Shown: one piece after another, positions 43,433 through 52,484 of the stretch
Layout: each line of letters opens with the position of its first letter
How positions within the stretch are numbered: position 1 is the first letter of the stretch
Origin: Alcanivorax sp.
GTDB lineage: Bacteria; Pseudomonadota; Gammaproteobacteria; Pseudomonadales; Alcanivoracaceae
Assembly: GCA_022565695.1 (NCBI GenBank)
Contig: JAIUME010000004.1
Coordinates: 62,001 to 126,000, forward strand
Reading direction: 5' to 3'
DNA: 64,000 nt
Translations under genes and position numbers: made by a program
The notes under the pieces: generated by a model
What the model saw: only the letters and a program-made list of their open reading frames with translations
What the model was told of the DNA's origin: nothing
Database searches by the model: none

Positions 43433-44078
43433 CAAGCCAGACACTCCCTGCGGCAAGCACGTCACCGGGTATGGGGGGCAGTACCGTCACGGCAACCGTG
43501 CCCGGCCGCATCAGCAGGGCACCAGGGGCCAGTATAGCGCGGCTGTTGTGCAGCACGATGGGGATAATGGGGACGCCGGCCTCCCGCGCCAGCCACAGCG
43601 CACCGGGGCGAAAAGGCAGCAGCCGGCCATCGGGGCTGCGACGGCCCTCGGCGGCGATGACAATGCCATAGCCCTGCTGCAGACGTTTCAGCGCGGGCTG
43701 CAGCGCTGCGCTGCCCGTGCCTGCCTCACGATCGACAAAGGCGGCACCGGCAAGCCGCAGCAGTGGCCCGAGCAAGGGGTGGCGGCGCAGCGATGTCTTG
43801 GCCACGCCAGTGATGTCCCGTCGCAGGAGGCGCGCAACAATGATGGGGTCGGTGCCGCTCTGGTGGTTGATCACGAACACCGCTGGCCGCAAGGACAATG
43901 CTGAAGAATCGCCGACAACGGCAAGGCGAATGCCGGCCAGATAATGCCCCAGCCAGGTGACCGCCGGTACGGTGATATTGATGGCCCGCCGTCGCCCCAA
44001 TGGCATGCATGCCAGCATCAACAGGATGCCCAGCAGGGTCGGCAGGACAAAGGCGAGCAGGCTGCGGATCCCGCGCAT
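43341..44078 (-). CDS. PlsC-family lysophospholipid acyltransferase
   Basis: 245-residue 1-acylglycerol-3-phosphate-type acyltransferase. It has the HQSGTDP motif (NHQSGTDPII, His-x4-Asp) near residue 73, AEGRRSPDGRLLPFRPGA for the second block, and an N-terminal hydrophobic segment SLLAFVLPTLLGILLMLACMPLG. Start at 44078 has AGGAG 9 bases before; earlier frames start inside noncoding or antisense sequence. First of three overlapping genes with the START protein and the unknown exported protein, all on the minus strand. Works at the inner membrane. Confidence 0.85.
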   Translation of the reverse strand: MRGIRSLLAFVLPTLLGILLMLACMPLGRRRAINITVPAVTWLGHYLAGIRLAVVGDSSALSLRPAVFVINHQSGTDPIIVARLLRRDITGVAKTSLRRHPLLGPLLRLAGAAFVDREAGTGSAALQPALKRLQQGYGIVIAAEGRRSPDGRLLPFRPGALWLAREAGVPIIPIVLHNSRAILAPGALLMRPGTVAVTVLPPIPGDVLAAGSVWLDDLEKRFVRCLDAGHPGLGGDASGMGSSRH

Positions 44079-44242
44079 GGTCAGTACTCCTTCACAGGAG
44101 AATAGCATCGCAGTGAGCAGGTCAGCGCAAGGTGATGGCCCGGTCTCATGGCTGGCAGGGCAGGCAGAGCAGGGAGGGTACTCGCCCGTTTTATAAACTG
44201 CTAAGGTTGCTGCCATTCTTTCAGGTCACAAGGACTATCACC

Positions 44243-45223
44243 ATGGCTCTGCCAGACATGCTCAAAGGCCGTCTCACCCTGCCGGTGCTGGCTTCACCCA
44301 TGTTCATCGTATCCGGCCCCGAGCTGGTCATTGAACAATGCAAGGCCGGCATCGTCGGCTCGTTTCCTGCGTTAAACGCTCGGCCTCAATCAGCACTGAG
44401 GGAGTGGATTCAGCGTATCAAGCGAGAGCTGGCAGAGTACGCTGCCGCCAATCCGGACAAGACGGTTGCGCCCTTTGCGGTCAACCAGATCTGCCATGTC
44501 AGCAACGATCGCCTTGAAGCGGATATGGCGGTGTGTGTCGAAGAGCAGGTGCCGATTATTATTACCAGCCTGCGTCCACCGGCAGAGCTGGTGCGTGCTA
44601 CCCATGCCTACGGTGGTCTGGTGTTCCATGATGTGATCAATCAGCGTCATGCGCGCAAAGCGGCCGAGCAGGGTGTGGATGGTCTGATCCTGGTCAGCGC
44701 CGGTGCTGGCGGCCATGCCGGTACACTGAGTCCGTTCGCCCTGCTGCGGGAAATCAAATCCTGGTACGACGGCACGGTGATTCTCTCCGGCGCCATTGCC
44801 GACGGCGCCTCGATTGCCGGCGCAATCGCGATGGGTGCTGATCTGGCGTATATGGGGACACGCTTTATTGCTACAGAAGAAGCCAATTCCGATGAACGCT
44901 ACCGCAATATGCTGGTGAAAGGTTCTGCCGATGACGTGGTGTACAGCTCGCTGTTTACCGGCGTACACGGTAATTACCTGAAAGAATCGGTAGCCGAAGC
45001 CGGTTATGATCCGGACAAGTTGCCTCAGGGTGACCCCTCGAAAATGGATTTCGGTTCCGGTGGCAAAAGCGACAAAAAAGTCTGGAAGGATATTCTTGGC
45101 TCAGGCCAGGGCATTGGCAGTATCCGTGATGTGCCGAAAGTCGGCGAACTGGTCCAGCGCTTGCGCGATGAATTTTCTGCCGCCGCGTCACAGTTCGATC
45201 AGGTGACAACGCCTTATCGTTAA
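44243..45223 (+). CDS. Nitronate monooxygenase (2-nitropropane dioxygenase family)
   Basis: 326-residue FMN enzyme. Recognisable parts: VLASPMFIVSGPELVIEQCKAGIVGSFPALNAR, HDVINQRHARKAAEQGVDGLILVSAGAGGHAG (FMN-phosphate region), and AIADGASIAGAIAMGADLAYMGTRFIATEEA. These match class II NMOs. FMN cofactor, cytoplasmic. Start at 44243, AAGGA 8 bases before. The last codons lie in a 17-bp tandem duplication, followed by a strong terminator. Confidence 0.92.
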   Translation: MALPDMLKGRLTLPVLASPMFIVSGPELVIEQCKAGIVGSFPALNARPQSALREWIQRIKRELAEYAAANPDKTVAPFAVNQICHVSNDRLEADMAVCVEEQVPIIITSLRPPAELVRATHAYGGLVFHDVINQRHARKAAEQGVDGLILVSAGAGGHAGTLSPFALLREIKSWYDGTVILSGAIADGASIAGAIAMGADLAYMGTRFIATEEANSDERYRNMLVKGSADDVVYSSLFTGVHGNYLKESVAEAGYDPDKLPQGDPSKMDFGSGGKSDKKVWKDILGSGQGIGSIRDVPKVGELVQRLRDEFSAAASQFDQVTTPYR

Positions 45224-45241
45224 AAACGCCTTACCGTTAAA
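45208..45241. repeat. 17-bp tandem duplication over the nitronate monooxygenase stop
   Basis: AACGCCTTATCGTTAAA (45208-45224) and a copy with one change (45225-45241). The first copy contains the TAA stop. Confidence 0.92.
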
Positions 45242-45248
45242 AAAGTCG

Positions 45249-45277
45249 AACGGGCGTGAATTCACGCCCGTTTTGTT
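45249..45277 (+). terminator. Rho-independent terminator of the nitronate monooxygenase gene
   Basis: AACGGGCGTG (45249-45258), loop AATT, CACGCCCGTT (45263-45272), then TTGTTT. A perfect 10-bp stem with a U-run after it. Confidence 0.9.
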
Positions 45278-45496
45278 TACCCGCCAGAAACATATCAGTT
45301 CTGCTTCTTTACATCGAAAAAATTAACTCGCCTTTCACGTGAATATTCACCTGACCTCCACGTCAGTAGGCCCAGCTTGGCCTCAGAGCAGGGATTGATG
45401 CTGTTCGGGGCGCGGACTGCCGTCGCTGTAAGTCACACAATGACTCAGACGGATTGACGGGCAAAAAAGAAAGGTAAGCGGGTGGAGGTGAGCATC

Positions 45497-47296
45497 GTGA
45501 ATCAGATATCCATGGCACGCCGGTCTGGCGTGTACAACACATTGTCGAGCAGATTGTCGAGCGTCATTCTGCTCGGCCTGGCAACGATTTTTCTCAGTGC
45601 CTGCGGCAGTAGCAGCAACGTGAGACCCAATGTACTTCTCCTGGAAGAGCCGGTGACGGCTGCGCTGGGCGGTACCTTCATGACACAGGATGGCGCGGTG
45701 ACCGTTATCGTGCCACCGGATGCGCTGGATCAGGATGGGACCTTGCGTATCATTCGTCAGGGTGCACCCAATCGTACGCCGGACAACACCACACCAGTGA
45801 GTGCGGCCTACGATATCCGTATAACCGGTGCGTCACTGATGGAAGACATCAGCATCGAGATGGCTGTGAACGATTCGCCCCAACATCCGCAAGTGGCCGA
45901 GGTGCTGCGCCTGGATGTAAACGGTTGGGATCGGGTACGCGGTAGCTTCTTTCGTGCGTCCGAAACCCGCACCATCGGCCTGACCGGGGAAGCGAGAGGC
46001 ATTTATCGCGCGGTGAACCGGCAGCTGCGTACCGCCATGGGTGATGGCGTAGCTCGTGGGCAGGATGTGTTCCTGTATGAAACCTACGAAAACGAGGACA
46101 TCTGGGGCGGCGTGATCGGTCTGCATGAACTGCTAAATAATCTCGACCCTGCTACTGCTGTGAACGTGGCCGGTGTGCAGGTTGACCTGGCTCGGGTACC
46201 GCAAGGTATTGTCGATGTCTTGATTGGCGACGACTTTCAAGCGAAAGCTGACGCACTGGCAGATCCCGCCGTCACCCGAGCGCTTCTTCAAGCTGACGCG
46301 GTAGTTGGCGTGCGCGGTTTCTTCGACAATATGGAAGAGCCGGACATGCTGACCTCCGCCGGGATTACTTGTGCCCTGTGTCACGTCAACGTGACGCCAA
46401 CACCATTTGAGCTCTCAGCTGGTGAGCTGACACCGCTACCTATTGGTCCGCTGGCGCTGGATGGGTTGCCCAATTTCCGCATGGACACCGGCTTGATTAT
46501 CTCGATGACCCCGTTCGTACAGGGTATGGAGCCAGGCGAAGCCAAAGATGCGCTTATCGCTGCGCTGCGGGGTTGGGGGCCGGGCCGTCATGATGTACGT
46601 GCTTTCGGCGCATTCAATCCGCTGGATGATGAAGTCGATAACCCCACAACATTCCCGCCGCTGTGGAACTTCGTGGATCTGGGCGCTCAGGGTTACCGCT
46701 ACAACTGGGATGGTGAATTCATTAACGACCCCGAAAACGGTTTGCCCAACGGTCTGGCCAGTCAGGCGGAGGCGGTCTATCACCTGGTGATGGGTGGTAA
46801 AGGCGCCTTCGGCACTGACACAGGTACGCTGCCGCCCCATCTGCGCAGTGCGCCAACGCCGGAACTGATCGATGCCCTGGTGGCGGCAGCCAACATGCCG
46901 AACATCATTCCCGAACAGGACCTGCTGGATGTCCAGGACTGGCAGCGCAGCTTCACCAGCCCGGCGCCGGGGATGTTCGACGAAGCGCTGGCGGAAGAAG
47001 GCTTCCAGTTGTTTTACGGGCGCGCCAACTGTGGCGGCTGTCATAACACGGGTGAATTCACCGGTAATGTGATCACGGCGAACATTACTGATGAAAGGCC
47101 CATGGGAGGTCTGGCAGGCGGCATCAAGACGCCGGGTCTCCGTGGTATCAGCTTCACCGCGCCGTACTTCCATGACGGCAGTGCCGAGACTCTGGAGGAT
47201 GTGGTCGACACCTATGCCCGCAACCTGGCGGGTGTGCCGGATGATCTGACGATAGAAGAAATTGCAGCGGTAGCGGAGTACATGCGCTCGCTGTAA
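45497..47296 (+). CDS. Di-heme cytochrome c lipoprotein with ZU5-like N-terminal domain
   Basis: 599-residue lipoprotein. Lipobox FLSACGSSS places a lipidated Cys about residue 36. Residues ~50-150 resemble a ZU5/GAIN-type domain (GGTFMTQDGAVTVIVPPDALDQDG). Two CxxCH heme sites follow: CALCH at residues 292-296 and CGGCH at 512-516. The C-terminal TPGLRGISFTAPYFHDGSAETLEDVV is typical of the bacterial cytochrome c peroxidase/MauG superfamily. The wide, ~220-residue heme spacing and ~600-residue length recall RoxA-type rubber oxygenases, though the relation is inference. Start: GTG at 45497, with GGAGGT 7 bases before; the ATG at 45512 is the alternative. Confidence 0.85.
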   Translation: MNQISMARRSGVYNTLSSRLSSVILLGLATIFLSACGSSSNVRPNVLLLEEPVTAALGGTFMTQDGAVTVIVPPDALDQDGTLRIIRQGAPNRTPDNTTPVSAAYDIRITGASLMEDISIEMAVNDSPQHPQVAEVLRLDVNGWDRVRGSFFRASETRTIGLTGEARGIYRAVNRQLRTAMGDGVARGQDVFLYETYENEDIWGGVIGLHELLNNLDPATAVNVAGVQVDLARVPQGIVDVLIGDDFQAKADALADPAVTRALLQADAVVGVRGFFDNMEEPDMLTSAGITCALCHVNVTPTPFELSAGELTPLPIGPLALDGLPNFRMDTGLIISMTPFVQGMEPGEAKDALIAALRGWGPGRHDVRAFGAFNPLDDEVDNPTTFPPLWNFVDLGAQGYRYNWDGEFINDPENGLPNGLASQAEAVYHLVMGGKGAFGTDTGTLPPHLRSAPTPELIDALVAAANMPNIIPEQDLLDVQDWQRSFTSPAPGMFDEALAEEGFQLFYGRANCGGCHNTGEFTGNVITANITDERPMGGLAGGIKTPGLRGISFTAPYFHDGSAETLEDVVDTYARNLAGVPDDLTIEEIAAVAEYMRSL

Positions 47297-47317
47297 CGCA
47301 TCCTTCCTGACAGTCAT

Positions 47318-47348
47318 CCCGGCAGTGGCGGAAGCCGTCACTGCCGGG
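47318..47348 (+). terminator. Long hairpin after the cytochrome gene
   Basis: CCCGGCAGTG (47318-47327) pairs with CACTGCCGGG (47339-47348); inner GCGG/CCGT pairing (one G-T) leaves a three-base loop, giving about a 14-bp stem. A T-run occurs only about 20 bases later (47370-47375), so it may be a terminator with a delayed U-run or an mRNA stability hairpin. Confidence 0.5.
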
Positions 47349-47378
47349 CATGATCCTCCCTGATATCCGTTTTTTCAG

Positions 47379-48053
47379 TCATGCACGGCGCATGCTCTGA
47401 TCGCCATTCACATTCCTGCGCTCGCCAGCGGAATACTGCGCCAGTACCTTGTCGCGGTCTGCCGCACTCAATGCATCAAGAATCACCCGTTGCCGATCGG
47501 GAGAAACCCCCAGGCATACCCGTGCAGCGATAGCATGGTTGCCGCCAGCACAAGCGGCTTTCCCCAGTTTCACCAGGTAGGTGTTCGAGAAGCGACGGGC
47601 AATGTTTACCACGCGTTCCGGATCGGCCAGGTGCGGTGCGATATTCATCACGCCTTCGGGATCATTCAAGGTCACGATGAAGGCACGAATCTCGTTCTCC
47701 GTCAGCAGATCGGCAAAGCCTGCGGTGATCTCGTATTTCCCCTTGTCCATCAGGGCCCGGGCGATGGCGATCCAGACATCGTTGGGCATGTGATCCAGCA
47801 GATCGCGGATTTCCTGTGGCGCCAGGTAAAGGGTGACATCGGCATTGAAGTCAGGTGCAAGCCGTTGGGTGACCGGTAGCATCAGGGGGCCCGGTGTGTG
47901 CACTGCCAGGGTGGCCGTGCGACGCGGGCCGAGCACATGGGTCACGAAGGGCACCTTGATGAACAAGGGCACGAAGCGTTGTACAGACAGCAGGATACGA
48001 AACAGTGGGCCGACCGCCGGGCGCGGCCGGGGTGTCAGGGCGGAGCTGGTCAT
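47379..48053 (-). CDS. Hypothetical cytoplasmic protein
   Basis: 224-residue protein of unknown family. No signal peptide; residues ~20-60 are hydrophobic-aromatic but not a clear helix anchor. The region LAPQEIRDLLDHMPNDVWIAIARALMD, TAGFADLLTENEIRAFIVTL and DPERVVNIARRFSNTYLVKL has the alternating helical look of superhelical repeat or MgtE-N-like modules; this is only a resemblance. Start at 48053 is supported by GGGGAGA 7 bases before. Convergent with the cytochrome gene. Confidence 0.6.
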   Translation of the reverse strand: MTSSALTPRPRPAVGPLFRILLSVQRFVPLFIKVPFVTHVLGPRRTATLAVHTPGPLMLPVTQRLAPDFNADVTLYLAPQEIRDLLDHMPNDVWIAIARALMDKGKYEITAGFADLLTENEIRAFIVTLNDPEGVMNIAPHLADPERVVNIARRFSNTYLVKLGKAACAGGNHAIAARVCLGVSPDRQRVILDALSAADRDKVLAQYSAGERRNVNGDQSMRRA

Positions 48054-48286
48054 GAGTGTTCTCCCCATCGTCAGAGTGATGTAGCACGCCAAATGGGGGA
48101 GCGCCGGTAACCGGCCGTTGTTGTCATAGCATCAGGCCGGGCGTTTCCCCCGAGTTCCTGATAGATGGGCTGCGCTAGTGCTGCGGCGCGCCGTTATTAT
48201 TGTTGTCAGAGCAATATGTTGCGGTCAGCGCAGAGAAAGTGCAAGGGCCGCCCCGGGGTCATAAAGCACGGCCCCGGGGGTCGGAT

Positions 48287-49714
48287 TTACGGCGTGCGAA
48301 TCACCAGCAGGCGTTCTTCGGTCATGTCGCGGATAGCCCAGCGAATGCCTTCGCGGCCCAGGCCGGAATCCTTGACGCCGCCATAGGGCATGTTGTCCAC
48401 GCGCCAGGAGGGCACATCGCCGATGACAACGCCGCCGACTTCGAGGATGTCCCACGCGCGATGTGCTTTATACAGATCACGGGTAAAAATGCCGGCCTGT
48501 AACCCGAAGGTGCTGGCGTTGACCGTCTCCAGAACACGGTCGAAATCATCAAAGGGCTCCAGAACGGCCACTGGGCCGAACGCTTCATCGTCGACGATGC
48601 TACAGCCCGCCGGGACGTTTTCCATCAGCGTGGGTTCTAGCATCGCGCCTTTGCGGCCGCCGCCACACAGCAGAGTGCCGCCGCGCTGTACACCTTCCTG
48701 AATCCAGTTTTCCAGTCGTTCGGCTTCGCCCTCGGAGATCACCGGGCCGATGAAGGTGTCCTCGTCACGGGGATCGCCCATGCGCAGGGTCTTGGTTTTT
48801 GCCACCAGCTTCTGCTTCAGCTTGTCGTAGATGGCGCGATGCCCGTAGATGCGCTGCACGCCGATACAGCTCTGCCCGGATTGATAGAAGGCGCCGAAGA
48901 CAATGCGTTCCACGGCGTCTTCCAGGTCTGCATCCTCATCAACGACGCAGGCCGCGTTGCCGCCGAGTTCCAGCACCACCGGCTTCTTGCCGGCGCGGGC
49001 TTTCAGGTCCCAGCCAACCTGGGGTGAGCCGGTAAAACTCAGCAGTTTCAGGCGTTCATCTTCGGTAAACAGGTCAGCACCGTCGCGGTGACAGGGCAGG
49101 ATGGAAAAGGCGCCTTTGGGCAGGCTGGTTTCTGCCAGCACTTCGCCGATGATCAGGGCGCCAATGGGCGTGCGGCTGGCGGGCTTGAGGACGAAAGGGC
49201 AGCCCGCAGCGATGGCCGGCGCGACCTTGTGGGCGGCCAGGTTAAGGGGGAAATTGAAAGGCGAAATAAACGAGCAGGGCCCGATGGGGACGCGTTTGGT
49301 GAAGCCGCGATAGCCTCGTGCCCGGGCCGAAATTTCCAGGTTCAGCACTTCGCCATCAATACGCACGGCTTCTTCCGCTGCGACACGAAAGGTATCGACA
49401 AGCCGGCCTACTTCGCCGCGCGCATCGCGAATCGGTTTGCCTGCTTCGATACACAGGGCCATGGCGAGTTCTTCGCTGCGCCCCCGAAAGCGCATGACAC
49501 AGTGATCCAGCACGGCCTGGCGCTCATAGGGCGCCATGGCGGCCATGGCCGGTGCAGCCTTGACGGTGGCGGCGATGCCCTGGTCAATGGCCTTGCGATC
49601 AGCCAGGGCCACATGGGTGGCGACCTCGCCGGAGTACTTGTCCGTGACAGCCAGATCCTTGTTGGCGTAGACCGGCTCATTGGCCAGGTAGTAAGGGTAT
49701 GCGTCCTTCAGCAT
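48287..49714 (-). CDS. NAD(P)-dependent aldehyde dehydrogenase
   Basis: 475-residue ALDH superfamily enzyme. Motifs: SPFNFPLNLAAHKVAPAIAAGCPFVLKPA, FTGSPQVGWDLK, LELGGNAA with catalytic Glu, and YQSGQSCIGVQR with the catalytic Cys. AGGAG 9 bases before the ATG. It follows the ThDP enzyme gene on the same strand with a 42-base gap, suggesting an operon where a 2-oxoacid is decarboxylated to an aldehyde and oxidised. The aldehyde substrate is not identified. Confidence 0.9.
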   Translation of the reverse strand: MLKDAYPYYLANEPVYANKDLAVTDKYSGEVATHVALADRKAIDQGIAATVKAAPAMAAMAPYERQAVLDHCVMRFRGRSEELAMALCIEAGKPIRDARGEVGRLVDTFRVAAEEAVRIDGEVLNLEISARARGYRGFTKRVPIGPCSFISPFNFPLNLAAHKVAPAIAAGCPFVLKPASRTPIGALIIGEVLAETSLPKGAFSILPCHRDGADLFTEDERLKLLSFTGSPQVGWDLKARAGKKPVVLELGGNAACVVDEDADLEDAVERIVFGAFYQSGQSCIGVQRIYGHRAIYDKLKQKLVAKTKTLRMGDPRDEDTFIGPVISEGEAERLENWIQEGVQRGGTLLCGGGRKGAMLEPTLMENVPAGCSIVDDEAFGPVAVLEPFDDFDRVLETVNASTFGLQAGIFTRDLYKAHRAWDILEVGGVVIGDVPSWRVDNMPYGGVKDSGLGREGIRWAIRDMTEERLLVIRTP

Positions 49715-49756
49715 CGGGGTCTCTCCTTTGGGTGGTCGGCTCTCTGGGTGATGGGC

Positions 49757-51397
49757 CTAAAGCGCCTGGCTGAGTTCCCGGATCTCGTTGTTCAGGATAC
49801 GGTCGTTGTCGGCGTAATCCACGGGCAGATCGATCAGGTGCACGCCGCCGGCGGTAAAGCAGCGTTCGATCACTTCTTCCAGTTCGCCGCTGCGGGTAAT
49901 GCGGTGGCCGCTGGCGCCGTAGGACTGGGCGTAGGCGACGAAATCCGGATTGCCGAAGTCCAGACCATAGTCGTCAAACTTCATCTGCGCTTGTTTCCAC
50001 TTGATCATCCCGTAGCCGTCGTCGCGCAGGATCAGTACCACCAGATCCAGCTTCAGGCGGACGGCGGTTTCCATTTCCTGGGAATTCATCATGAAACCGC
50101 CATCGCCACAGATGGCCATGACGCGTCGCTCGGGGTAGACCAGCTTGGCGGCCATGGCAGAAGGCAGGCCGGCGCCCATCGAGGCCAGCGCGTTGTCCAG
50201 CAGTACTGTATTGGGCAGGTAGGCCGGATAGTTGCGCGCAAACCAGATTTTGTACATGCCGTTATCCAGGGCAATGATGCCGTTTTCCGGCATGGCCTTG
50301 CGGATATCGTGCACCAGGCGTTGCGGCTTCACTGGAAAGCTGTCGCCATGGATGCCTTCGGCGATGTGTGTCTTGAGGGCATCGCGGATGCGCATGAACT
50401 CGCTGAAGTCCCAATGGGCTTCCGGTGCCAGGATTTCCTTCAGTTGCCACAGGCTGTTGGCGATATCGCCAATGACTTCGATCTGCGGGAAATACACCGG
50501 ATCGACCTGAGCGGAATTGAAGTTGATATGCACAACCTTGGGCCCGCCGCTGCGCATGAAGAAGGGCGGCTTTTCCACCACGTCGTGGCCGAGGTTGATG
50601 ATCAGGTCGGCAGCATGAATGGCGCGGTGTACGAAATCGCCATCGGACAAGGCGGTATTGCCGATGAAATGGGGGTCAGTTTCGTCGATGACGCCCTTGC
50701 CCATCTGGGTGGTGACCACCGGGATGCCCAGCTTGTCGATGAATTGCCGCAGCATCTTGCAGGTGAGTTTGCGGTTGGCGCCAGCTGCCACCAGCAGCAG
50801 GGGGCGTTTGGCTTTGCTGATCGCTTCCGCCGCAGCGCGCACGGCTTTTTCTTCTGCGGTCGGCCGCCGGGTCATGCTGGGTTGCAGTACCGCCGCATTG
50901 CTGTCTTCGCGGGCGATGTCTTCAGGCAGTTCCAGATGTGTGGCGCCGGGGCGTTCTTCCTGGGCCAGGCGGAAGGCCTCGCGGATGCGCGAGGGGACGC
51001 TGTCGCCGCTGACGATCTGCTTGGTGAACTTGGTCAGTGATCGCATCATGTCGACCACATCGATGATCTGGAACTGCCCCTGCTTGCTGCTCTTGATCGG
51101 CTTCTGGCCGGTCAGCATGACCATGGGCATGCCGCCAAGCTGGGCGTAGGCTGCGGCGGTGACCAGATTGGTGGCGCCCGGGCCGAGGGTGGCCAGGCAG
51201 ACGCCGGCCTTGCCGGTCAGGCGGCCATAGGTGGCGGCCATGAAACCTGCGCCCTGTTCGTGGCGGGTCACAATAAGGCGGATGCTGGAGTGACGCAGGG
51301 ATTCGAGCAGGTCGAGGTTTTCTTCACCGGGAATGGCAAACAGGTAATCAACCCCTTCAGCTTCCAGGGCTTTGACAAACAGATCCGAGGCTTTCAT
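49757..51397 (-). CDS. Acetolactate-synthase-like ThDP enzyme
   Basis: 546-residue thiamine-diphosphate enzyme of the acetohydroxyacid synthase/benzoylformate decarboxylase superfamily. EGVDYLFAIPGEENLDLLESL gives the N-terminal fold, VTRHEQGAGFMAATYGRLTG contains the cofactor-activating Glu, and ICGDGGFMMNSQEMETAVRLKL holds the GDG ... Mg/ThDP motif. No regulatory small subunit (ilvH/ilvN) is near, so it may be catabolic AlsS-like rather than biosynthetic. GGAG 9 bases before the start. Paired with the aldehyde dehydrogenase. Confidence 0.88.
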   Translation of the reverse strand: MKASDLFVKALEAEGVDYLFAIPGEENLDLLESLRHSSIRLIVTRHEQGAGFMAATYGRLTGKAGVCLATLGPGATNLVTAAAYAQLGGMPMVMLTGQKPIKSSKQGQFQIIDVVDMMRSLTKFTKQIVSGDSVPSRIREAFRLAQEERPGATHLELPEDIAREDSNAAVLQPSMTRRPTAEEKAVRAAAEAISKAKRPLLLVAAGANRKLTCKMLRQFIDKLGIPVVTTQMGKGVIDETDPHFIGNTALSDGDFVHRAIHAADLIINLGHDVVEKPPFFMRSGGPKVVHINFNSAQVDPVYFPQIEVIGDIANSLWQLKEILAPEAHWDFSEFMRIRDALKTHIAEGIHGDSFPVKPQRLVHDIRKAMPENGIIALDNGMYKIWFARNYPAYLPNTVLLDNALASMGAGLPSAMAAKLVYPERRVMAICGDGGFMMNSQEMETAVRLKLDLVVLILRDDGYGMIKWKQAQMKFDDYGLDFGNPDFVAYAQSYGASGHRITRSGELEEVIERCFTAGGVHLIDLPVDYADNDRILNNEIRELSQAL

Positions 51398-51506
51398 GTG
51401 CAGGGGCTCCGGTCACGGCTGAGTGGGCGGCGCTGTCCCGGGCAAGCCCGTGCGCCGCAGCAGTCCTCACTATAGCCGTTTCCGTTGCGCTGTGTGCAGG
51501 TCTAGC

Positions 51507-51532
51507 ACTCCACCATCAGAACTCCACCATCA
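51507..51532. repeat. 14-bp tandem duplication over the tip-adhesin stop
   Basis: ACTCCACCATCAGA (51507-51520) and ACTCCACCATCACC (51521-51534 region), identical over the first 12 bases. The copy boundary is at the stop codon of the pilus tip gene. Confidence 0.88.
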
Positions 51533-52484
51533 CCGTGATGGTATCGCTGTAGCTGCCCGGTGGTGCTGAGGGTGCGGCGGGTACGCGACCGTACACCGGC
51601 AGTTCGATGATATTGCCCGGGCCAATGCCCGTGCCGGTAACGCGCTGCCCGGCGGCACTGCCCCAGCGCTGGCTGCGGGCCGCATCACGGAACAGTTCAT
51701 AGACCAGGTGATGGTTGTTGGCGCTGCGCATTCGGCGGTTGCCGCCGCTGGCATGCAGGCCGTCGTTGAGCTGCACGGTAAAGGCAGTCTGGTTGCTGCA
51801 GCGGACGCGCACGGCGGAGGTGCTGTCCACGGCATTGAGCAGCAGGCCCTGGGTGCCGAAATCCATGTCGGTGGTTTCCACGCGGCACTGGTCCTGGATG
51901 TTGACCTGCGTTTGCAGGGTATAGGTGCTGGATACCGGTGGAATGACGTTATCACAGCTCTGCCCTGTGCCTCCTGTGCGTACCGCAACCCGTGAGTTGA
52001 CCAGCATGTTCACGTGCTGGCCTGCGCGGGCATTTGCGGGCAAGGGGGTGAGTAGGCGGCCATACAGCGTCACTGTGCCATTGGCGGAGAACTGGAGAAG
52101 CGGCAGGGAGACGTTGACTGCCAGCCCCGTACTGACTGCTTCGCCAGGTTGTCCGAGGATCACACTGCGGGCAGGGTCGCGGAACAGATTGAAGTTCAGC
52201 GATGGGCCGCCAGCGGGATTGGTCAGCTGCCGAGGTGCAATCGGGCCATTGCCCGGGCTGGCATAGATGCACATGGTATTGGCGGTGCTGTCGAACCAGC
52301 CGCGATTGCACTCCCAGCTCAACTGCACCGTGGCGTCCTGAATGGTCTGCGTGAACGGGTCCACGTTACCGAAGGTCAGGACCGGGCTGTTGGTGATACT
52401 GCAGTTGACCGCCGACCAGGTCTGCGGTGCGACGCACAGCAGTAATGCCAGCAGGCCCAGCCGCAGGGTTGTTTTGCCGGTCAT
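51516..52484 (-). CDS. Two-domain spore-coat-U pilus tip adhesin (CsuE-like)
   Basis: 322-residue secreted adhesin. Signal peptide about 1-25 (LLCVAPQTWSA). Two SCPU-type Ig domains follow: first about 26-175 (NSPVLTFGNVDPF...), second about 190-322 (CRVETTDMDFGTQG..., YELFRDAARSQRWG, PGSYSDTITVMVEF). This two-domain architecture matches CsuE, the archaic-pilus tip. It overlaps the chaperone gene's end by ATGA. Last gene of the four-gene pilus cluster. Confidence 0.88.
   Translation of the reverse strand: MTGKTTLRLGLLALLLCVAPQTWSAVNCSITNSPVLTFGNVDPFTQTIQDATVQLSWECNRGWFDSTANTMCIYASPGNGPIAPRQLTNPAGGPSLNFNLFRDPARSVILGQPGEAVSTGLAVNVSLPLLQFSANGTVTLYGRLLTPLPANARAGQHVNMLVNSRVAVRTGGTGQSCDNVIPPVSSTYTLQTQVNIQDQCRVETTDMDFGTQGLLLNAVDSTSAVRVRCSNQTAFTVQLNDGLHASGGNRRMRSANNHHLVYELFRDAARSQRWGSAAGQRVTGTGIGPGNIIELPVYGRVPAAPSAPPGSYSDTITVMVEF

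Noticed and set aside
49088-51040. 650-aa plus-strand reading frame opposite the aldehyde dehydrogenase and ThDP genes
   Set aside because: It is antisense to two well-supported enzymes and contains no domain.
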